From DASWUZ01 sp036401395 (lineage in GTDB: Bacteria > Acidobacteriota > Terriglobia > Terriglobales > Acidobacteriaceae), in contig DASWUZ010000123.1 of the NCBI GenBank assembly GCA_036401395.1, forward strand, positions 19,506 through 83,505: a DNA stretch of 64,000 nt. Reading direction: 5' to 3'. The notes beneath the pieces are model-generated. The model ran no database searches and was not told the DNA's origin. It saw only the letters and a list, made by a program, of their open reading frames with translations. Positions 53,001 through 62,708 of the stretch are shown here, piece after piece. The position numbers and the translations under genes are program-made. Position 1 is the first letter of the stretch. Each line of letters begins with the position of its first letter.

Positions 53001-53949
53001 TCGCCTGCGCCAACGCGTTCTTGAGCTTCGTCGGGTCGCTATTGGCCTTTGCGGCAGCAATGCCAGCTACGTACTGGTTCTTAGCAAAAGCGTCCCAGGT
53101 ATTGAAGGCGCTCTGTTTGGCGTAGATATAGCCTTCGCCGTGGAACTGGGAACCGCCGCTCTTGCTGAACGCTTCGAAAATCACCGGGCCCTTGGCATAT
53201 TCCGCGCCGTAGCCAGACATAAGCACCTTGACTTCGGCAGTCATGTCCTGGTTGATATTGGCGATCTGAGTCCCGGCGTTGCCTGGATCGATCAGGTTCG
53301 CTCCGTCAAGCATGAACGCCATTGCGCCGTTCGGCTGCGTGCCGTTCGACGAATAGGCCCCGACCGGGCCGTTGTTGGTGCCGGTTACCTTGCCGTTAAA
53401 GCTGGAACCCTGGTTCAGGCCGTTGGTCAATGCCATGCCGGGCATGATCTTCAACAGTTCACCAGCATCGCGACCCGCGATGGTGATGTCCTGGATCATT
53501 TCGGTATTCAGCGTCGTGCTGATTTCAGAGGTGTCGACCGGAACAACCGCGTCCGCATCCGACACGACTTCGATTTCAGTCGTCTTGCCGCCAACCTTGA
53601 GTTTGATATTTGCGACGCTGCGCTGGTCGCCCTGGCCCATGACAATGTTGCGTTCTTGCCAGGTGGTGAAGCCTGCAGCCGAAACGGTAATGGTGTAGCT
53701 GGCAGGAGGAACAGCGTTAAGAGAGAAGTAGCCCGAGGAATCCGACGTTGTCGTACGAACGTCGCCGCTCGCCTCGTTCTTGAGGACGATCGTCGCCTTG
53801 GGGATTACGGCGCCGGAAACGTCTTCCGCCGTGCCGCTCAAGCTTCCTGTTAACTGCTGACTTAAGCAGAACGGCGCCAAGGCTACTACGAACGCCAAGG
53901 CCGCTACTGCTCTGAATAATTTCCAGTCAAGCACTCTATATCTAGACAT
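50071..53949 (-). CDS. Oar-like TonB-dependent receptor with carboxypeptidase-regulatory domain
   Basis: A 1292-residue outer-membrane protein. The start at 53949 is set by GGAGG ten bases upstream. A signal peptide (about 1-31, AVAALAFVVALAPFCLSQ) is followed by a carboxypeptidase-regulatory-like beta-sandwich (about 33-110: GTAEDVSGAVIPKATIVLKN, SDSSGYFSLNAVPPASYT), a plug domain (about 130-260: GRDAGELLKIMPGM, then AFMLDGANLIDPG) and a long barrel with large aromatic loops ending in ALKYYF. This is the architecture of the Oar/TonB-dependent receptors expanded in acidobacteria. Ligand unknown, probably a polymer or siderophore. It has its own promoter about 150 bases upstream. Confidence 0.93.
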   Translation of the reverse strand: MSRYRVLDWKLFRAVAALAFVVALAPFCLSQQLTGSLSGTAEDVSGAVIPKATIVLKNEASGDVRTTTSDSSGYFSLNAVPPASYTITVSAAGFTTWQERNIVMGQGDQRSVANIKLKVGGKTTEIEVVSDADAVVPVDTSEISTTLNTEMIQDITIAGRDAGELLKIMPGMALTNGLNQGSSFNGKVTGTNNGPVGAYSSNGTQPNGAMAFMLDGANLIDPGNAGTQIANINQDMTAEVKVLMSGYGAEYAKGPVIFEAFSKSGGSQFHGEGYIYAKQSAFNTWDAFAKNQYVAGIAAAKANSDPTKLKNALAQANTLKPDEHYYYMGGNVGGPVLIPFTGFNKSRKRLFFWAGYEYMDQHPAATPIDFNVPTVAQKSGNFLTTGVPGGVLSSGYSYAYTSACNNLPAGDICTKDSAGNIIANSVDPTTFDPNLKGLLAEGAYPDPNITPNANNGWGNYQYVSAVPQNRWEATGKIDYAVSDNTKVTGSYTRQIENDSHPIAIWWAPPWTLPYPSNVVAATTSQEVMTNFTHVFNPTTTNEFVYTLARYINPSTLSNELRVDRAKLGFNVTGLFGHTSKQIPNISGPWGGALPNLAEYPFDGTFNGGAFGALKKDPAVYDNFSKVLGSHTLKAGVYWDTNENIQSNSSPDNGNYNIGWGQYGTGNVVADFLLGRPASGGTAGYQQQSTIPVDDIKYHQWSLFAQDSWKAGNQLTINYGIRFDHMGQWTVANNKGMQVFDQATYVNVAPNIAPVNTGLLWHAIDKGIPTSGWKSPLFYLEPRVGIAYDVFGTGKTVIRGGVAVFRYQVSVNDVGGAVGGPEGSFGYNVNIGFEGYGPGAALDSNYVKATGITTGGFLPALAAAKAVVPTTSSQNGANISALQMGDDRTPSTLDWNVTVSQATPWRSVFEVSYVANKSSNELISGGNSGLNNINNVNPGALFRPDPITGQIGSPSAPPCGGPNGSIYCAANPIPYANFNQNDYRPLLGYQDIYIVTHGSYANYNSLQTSWQKQSGPVTFLLNYTFSKLLGIRDGQTNNGAGNGAAVDPFNIKANYGPLAYDHTNIFNAAYVWNMPSPIHGNKLAAGVVNGWQLSGYTTFQSGANLQANIVGLNAQFPGNLSVPTVSNPALPDNSIALPNGLRSVSVNQATWFGTGVIRTLLPTLTCNPAAHLKSGQYFNPACFGVPAYGQQGATEWPYMRGPAYFNSDLAMFKNFRVTDNQKLQFRVSATNFLNHPLGQFGRASSSDEQLSFIGVDSGGNQFLSPTNVNPSTTGKPLNKVGNRVVTFALKYYF

Positions 53950-54099
53950 CGTTTGACACGCCTCCAAAATTAAACTCTTCGAAAACACCAGCCCTTTTCG
54001 AATCGCCCTGGTCCCTCTCCATCGAATGGGGGATGGGTACCTGTACCTAAACACTGACGTACAACTACAACCGCACGCATTTCTGACGGCTCCGAAACT

Positions 54100-54127
54100 T
54101 GTATATGGACGGAATAAGCACTGTCAA
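54100..54127 (-). promoter_or_regulatory. Sigma-70-like promoter of the TonB receptor gene
   Basis: On the minus strand a perfect -35 TTGACA (54127-54122) is followed after 16 bases by TATACA (54105-54100), a fair -10. The ATG of the receptor is about 150 bases downstream, so the transcript has a long leader. One copy of GGACGGAATA lies in the spacer. Confidence 0.6.
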
Positions 54128-54590
54128 GAAGTAATTCCGCCCGGACGCTCAAAACCCGCCTCCGAAAAAATATAACTCCGCCGGCGCGCCGCGAACCTCT
54201 CAACCCGGGCGGCAAGCCAGCCATTATTTGAGCTTTCATGGTAGTCCAACCAAAGGTCTAGAGCGGCAGGCGACCGCTTCAAATGCCCGTTCCAACCCAT
54301 CTGCGACCGGCGCGCCCCTAAAGAGCGCGAAAATCGGGAGGCCAAAAGCCAATCCTGAAGCTCCCATTTTCCATAGAAAAGCCATTGACGCAGCAACAAA
54401 GGTTTTAACCTCTATATCCTCCGGGACATTGACTTTGATATGGCCGCCGCCAGATCGGGAGCCGTCATGCAGCCAGACAAGATACCCCCGCAGACAGGAG
54501 CGCTCCCACGACACCGGTTCACGAAAGCTACTCGTCCGAACGAGCGGCAGTTGAACGATTAAACATGCCCATGTGTTTGCGGACGGAATA
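54107..54590. repeat. Direct repeat GGACGGAATA, two copies
   Basis: Exact 10-base copies at 54107-54116 and 54581-54590. The first is in the spacer of the receptor promoter. The second is about 65 bases before the plus-strand TPR gene, near a weak TTGCGG/TATGCT pair. A shared operator for both divergent units is possible; chance is also possible at this length. Confidence 0.4.
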
Positions 54591-54653
54591 TGGCGTCAGA
54601 TATGCTCAAACCACGGCGTAAGCGACTCTGAGACGGCGCGGAGATGAATTGAA

Positions 54654-56300
54654 ATGCGTTCCCCGAACCGGTTCCGAACAGCACCCTGCAATAGCCGGCC
54701 ATTTCTCCGCAGGGCTCTAGCCGTAACCGTGGTGGTCCTCAGCCTTCCTTCCGTCCTCCAGGCCGTCTGCAAACCATCTCCAGCACTTGCTGCCCGCCTC
54801 CGCGCGCATCCCGACGCCGAAAGCTACGCAGCGCTTGGCAACTACTATGGTGAACAGCACAAGCTTGACTGCGCCGCGGAATCCTTCGACGCTGCTCTCA
54901 AGCTCCAACCGTCCTCCCCTCGCATCGCCTATATGCTCGGCTTGAGCCTTTACGCCGAGGGCAAACCGGAAGAAGCAGTAGGCCCGCTCCAGCGATCGAC
55001 CCACTTCGCCCCTGATGAGCTCAAACCTCACCTGCTTCTTGCCGCCGCCTACGAGCAGCTCCAGAAGCCCAAAGAGGCGAGGGAGGAATGGGCGGCTGCC
55101 ATCAAAATTGATCCTAAATCCCCAATAGCCCTTGACGGCATGAGCAAGAGCCTCATGGCTGAGGGGGACTACTCCTCTGTCGTTGACAACCTTAAGCCTT
55201 CGCCCAAAGACGAAAACATCACCATGGACCTCGCTCTCGCCTACAGCAAGATGGGGATGATAGACAAGTCAGCCGCCACCCTCGAAGACGCGCTCAGAGT
55301 GAACCCCGCTTCCGCGCGGCTGACCAGAGCACTAGTCTCCATCATGGTCCAGCAGACCCGCTATCAGGAGGCGTCAAAACTCGCCGAAAAACTGGCCCTG
55401 CTAAGGCCACACGACCTCGACGCCCAGGCCGACTACCTTCGTGTCCTCGTTTTGAACGGCGATGTTGCCATCGCCCGGCCCCTGGCGCGCACTCTTCTGG
55501 CTACTTCTCCCCACAACTTCGACTTCCTTTACCTGAGCGGCATCCTTGAGCGGCAGGCCGGCGAATTCCCAGTCGCCCGCGCTCATCTCCAGGAAGCGAT
55601 CGCCATCAACCCCAACTACTACAACGCCCATTACAACCTTGGAGCCGTCCTCGCCAAGCTACAGGAACCTAAGGAAGCTCGCGAAGAATTTGAAAAGGCG
55701 ATCCAACTGGGAGGCACCGAAGCAGAAATCCGTTTCGACCTTGCCGGCGTGCTCCGCACCCTCGGCGAAACCCAGCTCGCCCAGGAACAATTAAAAATCT
55801 ATCAGCAGGAATTGAAGGCCAAAGCGGCGCGCACCCAAGCCGCGACCAAGTCGGCACAGGCTGCCCAGGAGCTGGCCACCGGCGATGCCCACAAAGCCGT
55901 AGCCCTCTATCAGGAGGCGGTCGATGCCCTCCCTGAGAGCGCTTCGCTGCTTTATGAACTGGCCCTTGCCCAGGACAAAGCCGGCGATCTGGCAGCCGAA
56001 CGAACAACTTTAGAGAAAGTGATCAAGCTTGATCCGACTCTTGCTCTCGCCCAGAACCAGCTCGGTTATCTCGAGTCTCAGAGTGGAGATCCGGCCGCCG
56101 CGGAACAACAATTCAAACTTGCCCTTCGCGCCGCCCCAAATTACACCCAGGCCTGGGTCTCGCTCGCCGCTACTCTGGGCATGGAGTCGCGCTTCCCGGA
56201 GGCCCAGGAGGCCGTCGCCAACGCTCTCCGCATCGACCCTGAAAACACCCAGGCGAAGGGCCTCGCCAAAGCCCTCAACGCAGCCCAGGCCCAGCGATGA
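54654..56300 (+). CDS. Secreted TPR-repeat protein
   Basis: A 548-residue protein with an N-terminal signal (about 1-37: FLRRALAVTVVVLSLPSVLQ, cleavage near AVC). It carries about thirteen TPR units, e.g. YAALGNYYGEQHKLDCAAES, AYMLGLSLYAEGKPEEAVGP, NLGAVLAKLQEPKEAREEFE. A charged helical linker (about 380-410, KAKAARTQAATKSAQAAQE) splits two TPR blocks. The CRTAC gene follows 80 bases downstream on the same strand, so the two likely form an operon. Function unknown. Confidence 0.87.
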   Translation: MRSPNRFRTAPCNSRPFLRRALAVTVVVLSLPSVLQAVCKPSPALAARLRAHPDAESYAALGNYYGEQHKLDCAAESFDAALKLQPSSPRIAYMLGLSLYAEGKPEEAVGPLQRSTHFAPDELKPHLLLAAAYEQLQKPKEAREEWAAAIKIDPKSPIALDGMSKSLMAEGDYSSVVDNLKPSPKDENITMDLALAYSKMGMIDKSAATLEDALRVNPASARLTRALVSIMVQQTRYQEASKLAEKLALLRPHDLDAQADYLRVLVLNGDVAIARPLARTLLATSPHNFDFLYLSGILERQAGEFPVARAHLQEAIAINPNYYNAHYNLGAVLAKLQEPKEAREEFEKAIQLGGTEAEIRFDLAGVLRTLGETQLAQEQLKIYQQELKAKAARTQAATKSAQAAQELATGDAHKAVALYQEAVDALPESASLLYELALAQDKAGDLAAERTTLEKVIKLDPTLALAQNQLGYLESQSGDPAAAEQQFKLALRAAPNYTQAWVSLAATLGMESRFPEAQEAVANALRIDPENTQAKGLAKALNAAQAQR

Positions 56301-56380
56301 ATTCACTTCAGTTCTTCCTGTCACCCTACCGAAGCGCCGGTAACCAGAACACACATGACAGTCAGGGAACGCAATAGCAG

Positions 56381-58165
56381 ATGGCAAAGCCACCCGCCTG
56401 GTCTCGTCGACGCCTTCTGAAGACCATCCCCGCAGCCCTCGCGCCGCTGGCCCTCGCAAACCGCCTTAGCGCAATTGGGACGCCACTGGTCTCCGCGCCA
56501 GCCTCTCCATCTGCCCTGGCCAAAGCCCCCTTCTCCCGCTTCACCGACATCGGCCAGGCCGCCGGACTCACCCACACCATGACCTTCGGCGACGCGGCCA
56601 AGGTCACTTACTCCGTCGAGAACATGGGCGGCGGCTGTGCCTTCTTCGACTACGACAACGACGGCTGGCTGGACGTCTTCATCGTCGGCGGTCGCAGGCT
56701 CCAAGGGACCCCACCCGACGCAAGCAACCGCCTCTACAAAAACAATCGCGACGGCACCTTTACCGACGTTACCGAAAAAGCCGGCCTCCTGACCTCCGGA
56801 GCCGAAACCGGCTGGGGCAACGGCGTCTGCGTCGGCGACTACGACAACGATGGCTTCGAAGACCTGTTCGTCACCTATTTCGGACAGAACCGCCTCTACC
56901 ACAACAATGGCGACGGGACTTTCACGGACGTGGCCGCAAAAGCCGGCCTGACCTATCCGAAGAACCGCTTCGGAGCGGGCAGCACCTTCATCGATTACAA
57001 CCGCGACGGCAAGCTCGATCTTTTCGTCTCCAACTACGTCGAGATCGACCTCGCCCACGCTCCCGGCCCGTCCATGTCGGTCCCCAACTGCAACTACGAA
57101 GGGGTTGCCACCAACTGCGGCCCTAACGTGCTCCCCGCGCCCGCCCACTTCCTCTACCGCAATAATGGCGACGGGACGTTCACCGATGTTTCTAAAGAAT
57201 CGGGAGTCGCCGCGATGATCGGCTCCCACGGCCTGACCACCGTCTGCGTCGACGTCGATGAAGACGGCTGGCCTGACATCTTCGTCGCCTGCGACTCCAC
57301 CCCTAGCCTGCTCCTGATGAACAACCACGACGGTACATTCCGCGAAGAGGCGCTCTTGCGCGGCGTTGCCGTAAGCGGCGAAGGCCAGGAGCTCGGCGGC
57401 ATGGGCGCGGGGTCTGGGGATTACGACCTCGACGGCCATATCGATCTCATCCGCACTCATTTTCAAAATCAGGCTAGCGGCCTCTATCACAACGACGGAA
57501 AAGGTAACTTCGACGACGTTACTTCGAAGGCTGGGCTTGGCGAAGAGACCCGCTTCATTAGCTGGGGCACCGGCATCGTCGACCTCGATAACGACGGCCA
57601 CCCTGACATCGTCGTTGTCACCGGCACCGTCTACCCCGAGCTTGAGCACGTCTACGCAAAATATCCCGCACGCAGCCCGCGTCTCCTCTTTCGCAACCAA
57701 GGCAACGGTACGTTCGTAGAAATGGGCCCCGAGGCCGGCCCCGGCATCACCACGCCTCACATGAGTCGCGGCTGCGCCTTCGGCGACTTCGACAACGACG
57801 GCGATCTCGACATTCTGATCGTTAACATGAATGAGGCACCGTCGCTGTTACGTAATGACGCGCCCCCTGGAAACAACTGGCTAAAAGTCCGCCTCGAAGG
57901 CACAAAGAGCAACCACAGTGCCATTGGCGCGCGCGTTCTGGTACGGTACGCCGGCAAAGTCCAGGCCCAGTGCGTAACCAGCCAGTCAAGCTACATCTCG
58001 TCGAACGACCCCCGTCTACACTTCGGCCTCGGCCCCGCAACCCAAGCCGACATAGAAATCCATTGGCCCATCGGCACCACGGAATCGTTTAAGGAAGTAG
58101 CCGCCAACCAGCTAGTAACTATCCGCGAAACCCAGGGCATAGTAAAAGGCCGCCCCTTCCGCTAG
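56381..58165 (+). CDS. CRTAC1-like FG-GAP/ASPIC-UnbV repeat protein, Tat-exported
   Basis: A 594-residue protein. Unlike its paralogue 6 kb upstream it has a twin-arginine signal, SRRRLLKTIPAALAPLALA (residues about 8-26), so it is exported folded by Tat. Seven Asp-rich FG-GAP loops follow (DYDNDGWLDVFI, DYDNDGFEDLFV, DYNRDGKLDLFV, DVDEDGWPDIFV, DYDLDGHIDLIR, DLDNDGHPDIVV, DFDNDGDLDILI), then the UnbV domain (NNWLKVRLEGTKSNHSAIGA, HFGLGPATQADIEIHWPIGT). It follows a TPR gene by 80 bases. Role unknown. Confidence 0.92.
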   Translation: MAKPPAWSRRRLLKTIPAALAPLALANRLSAIGTPLVSAPASPSALAKAPFSRFTDIGQAAGLTHTMTFGDAAKVTYSVENMGGGCAFFDYDNDGWLDVFIVGGRRLQGTPPDASNRLYKNNRDGTFTDVTEKAGLLTSGAETGWGNGVCVGDYDNDGFEDLFVTYFGQNRLYHNNGDGTFTDVAAKAGLTYPKNRFGAGSTFIDYNRDGKLDLFVSNYVEIDLAHAPGPSMSVPNCNYEGVATNCGPNVLPAPAHFLYRNNGDGTFTDVSKESGVAAMIGSHGLTTVCVDVDEDGWPDIFVACDSTPSLLLMNNHDGTFREEALLRGVAVSGEGQELGGMGAGSGDYDLDGHIDLIRTHFQNQASGLYHNDGKGNFDDVTSKAGLGEETRFISWGTGIVDLDNDGHPDIVVVTGTVYPELEHVYAKYPARSPRLLFRNQGNGTFVEMGPEAGPGITTPHMSRGCAFGDFDNDGDLDILIVNMNEAPSLLRNDAPPGNNWLKVRLEGTKSNHSAIGARVLVRYAGKVQAQCVTSQSSYISSNDPRLHFGLGPATQADIEIHWPIGTTESFKEVAANQLVTIRETQGIVKGRPFR

Positions 58166-58251
58166 TCAGCCCCTCGGATTTTCTCAAGACCGCGAGGAGT
58201 GGGGCCGAGCCAAAGCCCAACCTCACACCTACCTCTTAAGAAGAACCAATC

Positions 58252-58641
58252 TCAAGCCGACTCCAAAACGATATTCGCGTACTGTGTGGTATCCCCGGTG
58301 CGGATCAAGCCTATGGCCGCCGGAACTCGCTTCTTGAACTCGACGTGCGCCTCGAATTGAAGCGACACCGCGTCCAGCGCGGTTCTAAATGCTTGGACCG
58401 CTTCAACGGTATTTGAAGCCAGAAACTCCGAGGCCATAAACGCCCGCCCCACCGCAAAATTCCCCCGCACCGCCCGCAGTACCGCAAGCACCGTGGGCAC
58501 GTCGTCGACCAGAGAAATATCGACCGTCTCAATCTGAGGCCAATACGGGAACCCGCGATCCGCAATCACCAGCGTGTTCGTGTGCCGCACACGACTCAGC
58601 AACGAATTGATGGCCGGATTCAATATCCCAGTCTTGATCAA
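58252..58641 (-). CDS. RbsD/FucU family sugar mutarotase
   Basis: A 129-residue single-domain protein. RbsD blocks are GILNPAINSLLSRVRHTNTL with the catalytic His (about 20), VIADRGFPYWP, and the C-terminal RTGDTTQYANIVLESA. The RbsD/FucU fold interconverts ring forms of ribose or fucose. The upstream gene is a FucP-type symporter 13 bases away on the same strand, so fucose (FucU-like) or a related sugar is as likely as ribose. No kinase or isomerase is nearby. Confidence 0.85.
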   Translation of the reverse strand: MIKTGILNPAINSLLSRVRHTNTLVIADRGFPYWPQIETVDISLVDDVPTVLAVLRAVRGNFAVGRAFMASEFLASNTVEAVQAFRTALDAVSLQFEAHVEFKKRVPAAIGLIRTGDTTQYANIVLESA

Positions 58642-58654
58642 AGCCCCGTCCTTA

Positions 58655-60025
58655 TCAAATCACGGTACCGCCACTCTCAAGATGCGAAAAACTTGCATTC
58701 GTTTGCGGGACACGCCGCGCCCACAGAAACCCATATAGCGCCACGCAAATATAACCGGCTAGCGGAACGAGGTAACCCATCGCAGCGCTCCGCGTGATAT
58801 CGATGATATGACCCATCACCAGCGGCAGGAGCGCCCCGCCAACAATAGCCATCACGATCAGAGATCCACCAATTTTGGTATTAGCGCCAAGCCCCCGCAG
58901 ACCAAGCGCAAAAATAGTCGGAAACATCATCGACATGAAAAAACTAGTCAGCAGAATTGACCACAAACCCAGCCATCCCGGTGCAAGAATTCCCACCGTG
59001 ACCAGCACAATATTCGCCACCGCATAAGTCCCCATCAGCTTATTCGGCGCGAACGTCTTCATCAGCGCCGAAGCAGCGAACCGCCCCGCACAAAATGCGA
59101 CCAGCGTTCCTGTAAGGAAATACCCGGCAGTCTTTTCCGGCTCATGCGTGTACTGCTGCACATATTGAATGAAGTAGCTCCAAGTCCCCACCTGCGCGCC
59201 AACGTACATGAACTGCGCAGCCACTGCCAGCAGAAAATGCGGATACTGCAACAGGTCGCGAAACTTCCCATGGTTCTCGACGCCATGCGCTCCACCCGCT
59301 GCCTCTTCCTCGCCGCGCACATGAGGAAACTTCGTCCTCGCAATGAGAATTGCCCAAAACAGCGCGATCGCGCCAAGGACCAGGTAGGGCCTCACCACCC
59401 GCAGCGTCTCCGTTTGCAGGTAGGCCTGGTAGACATGCTGCGCCTTCATCGCAGTCACCTGTCCCGCATTAAGTTCAATCCCGGAAAAGATGAACACAGT
59501 ACCTGCCAGCACTCCGGTGATCGACCCGATGGGGTTAAAAGCCTGCGAAAAGTTGAGGCGCCGCTCAGAGCTCGCAGCCGGCCCAGCCTGGGCAATAAAT
59601 GGGTTCGAGGCGGTCTCAAGAAAGGCCAGTCCGCTCGCGATCACGAAAAGCGCCACCAGGAAAAAGGCATACTTCCCAGCCAACGCCGCAGGCCAAAAGA
59701 GAAACGTACCCGCAGCAAATAGCAAAAGGCCAATAATGAACCCGGCCTTGTATCCCAGCTTCCGCATCAGCAGCGCAGCCGGAATAGCCAGGCAAAAGTA
59801 CCCCATATAGAAAGCGAACTGGACGAGACCGCCTTCCAGCCGATTGAGCGTAAACGACTTCATGAACTGCCGAATCAACACATCATTGAGGTTGTTGGGA
59901 ATGCCCCAAAGAAAAAACAGAGCCGTCACCAACGTGAATGGCAAGCGGTTACCGGGCGGAAAAAGGGGCTCGTCCCTCGTACCTACAGGTTCAACGGCAG
60001 ATGTGGGTGGTAATGGCACTGGCAT
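58655..60025 (-). CDS. FucP-type sugar:proton symporter (MFS)
   Basis: A 456-residue major facilitator with twelve predicted helices. FucP-family marks are FFLWGIPNNLNDVLIRQF, GLVQFAFYMGYFCLAIPAAL, ETASNPFIAQAGP and NFSQAFNPIGSITGVLAGTV. FucP takes up L-fucose with protons; relatives carry galactose, glucose or N-acetylglucosamine. The 20-residue polar N-terminus precedes helix 1. It is the first gene of a two-gene unit with the RbsD/FucU-like gene, which supports fucose-like sugars. Divergent from the MacB-like pair. Confidence 0.9.
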   Translation of the reverse strand: MPVPLPPTSAVEPVGTRDEPLFPPGNRLPFTLVTALFFLWGIPNNLNDVLIRQFMKSFTLNRLEGGLVQFAFYMGYFCLAIPAALLMRKLGYKAGFIIGLLLFAAGTFLFWPAALAGKYAFFLVALFVIASGLAFLETASNPFIAQAGPAASSERRLNFSQAFNPIGSITGVLAGTVFIFSGIELNAGQVTAMKAQHVYQAYLQTETLRVVRPYLVLGAIALFWAILIARTKFPHVRGEEEAAGGAHGVENHGKFRDLLQYPHFLLAVAAQFMYVGAQVGTWSYFIQYVQQYTHEPEKTAGYFLTGTLVAFCAGRFAASALMKTFAPNKLMGTYAVANIVLVTVGILAPGWLGLWSILLTSFFMSMMFPTIFALGLRGLGANTKIGGSLIVMAIVGGALLPLVMGHIIDITRSAAMGYLVPLAGYICVALYGFLWARRVPQTNASFSHLESGGTVI

Positions 60026-60218
60026 TTCAGGGGACCCTCATTTAGACTTTAGCGCTTACTTCAGCAAGCTAGCAGGGCGCACCTAAGCAGTCCAGCCCGT
60101 GGGAATTTGGAACATTCCTCTCGCCGTATACGTAAACATCTCACCCGGCGTGAGCGCCGGTGCGCCCGGCTCACTGCTAGACTCGAAGCTAAACGCAACC
60201 GGCACCGGATTTAAGCCC

Positions 60219-61445
<1,227 letters not shown>

Positions 61446-61448
61446 GCC

Positions 61449-62708
61449 ATGCGAATAAGCGATTCCAGAGAAGCAGTGCGAATGGCCCTCGAAACCCTGC
61501 GCACCAACAAGTTGCGCTCCGGCCTCACCGTCCTTGGCATTTCCATAGGCATCTCTACCGTCATCTTGATCTCCTCCGCCATCAACGGCCTTAACACCAA
61601 CATCAACGGCTTCATCAGCTCGCTCGGCTCGAATAATATCTGGGTCTTCCGCTTCATCCCCTTCGGCAGACGGCCCACAACCGACGAACTCAATCGAAAG
61701 CAGCTCACCTACGACGACGGCATTGCGATGCGTTCGCTGCCCCACGTCGTTGCGGTGGATCCCGGCGTCCAATACCGCAACTGGAACCTCGGCGGCATCG
61801 GCAGCGTCGCCATCAAGGCGGGCACCCACAAGGTCCTCAACACCATCCTCGGCGGCGACACGGCCCAGGTCAAAGAGGTCGCTAACATCCGTATGCTAGA
61901 GGGCCGCATGTGGACCGACGACGAAGAAAAGAACCGCGCCAACGTCATCGTCCTCGGCCATGACTCTGCCGAAGACCTATTCCCCGGCGTCTCGCCCCTG
62001 GGCAAAGACGTCGACGTCGAGGGCGACATCTTCACCGTCATCGGCGTCTTCGATAAGCAGCCCCAGCCATTCGGCGGCGGCCGCAACACAGAGGACAACT
62101 CCGCCTACTTCCCCATCGAAACCCTGCACAAGATCCATCCCGAAGTGGTGGACTTCTGGATAACCGTCAAATACGACGACGCTAAAAACAAGGCCCTCGT
62201 TCAGGAAGAGATTCGTGAGCTTCTCCGCGTCCGCCGCAAGGTACGCGTCCAGCAGGAAGATGATTTCGCTATCTTCGGCCCCGATTCCCTCACCCGTTTA
62301 TGGAACTCTGTCACCGGCGGGCTCTTCCTCTTCATGGTCGCCGTCTCATCGGTCGGACTGATGGTCGGCGGCGTGGGCGTGATGAATATCATGCTCGTCT
62401 CGGTCACCGAACGCACCCGCGAAATCGGCGTCCGCAAAGCCATCGGTGCGACCCGCGCCAACATCCTCCTCCAGTTCACGCTGGAGGCAATCACACTGTG
62501 CGCCGTTGGTGGCCTCATCGGCATCACCGCCGGAGCGCTTTTCACGTTAATTCTCCATTTCGCCGTCTCGTTCCTCCACGCGGCCCTCTCGTCGACCTGG
62601 GTCCTAGTGGCCTTCCTCGTGTCATGCTTCATCGGATTGCTGTTTGGCATCTACCCGGCCTGGAAGGCAGCCAGCCTGAACCCCATAGAAGCCCTCCGTT
62701 ACGAATAG
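61449..62708 (+). CDS. Second MacB-like ABC transporter permease
   Basis: A 419-residue paralogue of the gene before it: first membrane helix at about 22-44, MacB periplasmic core domain, three C-terminal helices and the motif SVTERTREIGVRKAIGATRA. The two permeases are 3 bases apart and likely form a heterodimer. The ATPase must be encoded elsewhere. Substrate unknown. Confidence 0.88.
   Translation: MRISDSREAVRMALETLRTNKLRSGLTVLGISIGISTVILISSAINGLNTNINGFISSLGSNNIWVFRFIPFGRRPTTDELNRKQLTYDDGIAMRSLPHVVAVDPGVQYRNWNLGGIGSVAIKAGTHKVLNTILGGDTAQVKEVANIRMLEGRMWTDDEEKNRANVIVLGHDSAEDLFPGVSPLGKDVDVEGDIFTVIGVFDKQPQPFGGGRNTEDNSAYFPIETLHKIHPEVVDFWITVKYDDAKNKALVQEEIRELLRVRRKVRVQQEDDFAIFGPDSLTRLWNSVTGGLFLFMVAVSSVGLMVGGVGVMNIMLVSVTERTREIGVRKAIGATRANILLQFTLEAITLCAVGGLIGITAGALFTLILHFAVSFLHAALSSTWVLVAFLVSCFIGLLFGIYPAWKAASLNPIEALRYE

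Larger units (their letters stand above)
53950..54653. other. 700-base divergent intergenic region with promoter and repeat, no gene
   Basis: It separates the TonB receptor (minus) from a TPR gene (plus). Short open frames of about 90-108 codons on both strands have no family resemblance and are not called. The segment is more A/T-rich than the surrounding genes. It contains the receptor promoter (54100-54127) and two copies of the 10-mer GGACGGAATA (54107-54116 and 54581-54590). Confidence 0.55.

Noticed and set aside
54228..54554. Small genes in the divergent region between TonB receptor and TPR (frames of 108 and 92 codons on opposite strands)
   Set aside because: No family match, no good ribosome-binding sites, and composition unlike neighbouring genes.
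56321..57760. 479-codon antisense frame across the Tat-type propeller gene
   Set aside because: The sense strand has signal peptide, seven FG-GAP loops and UnbV domain. The antisense product is a Val/Ala/Glu-rich mirror of these repeats without a family.
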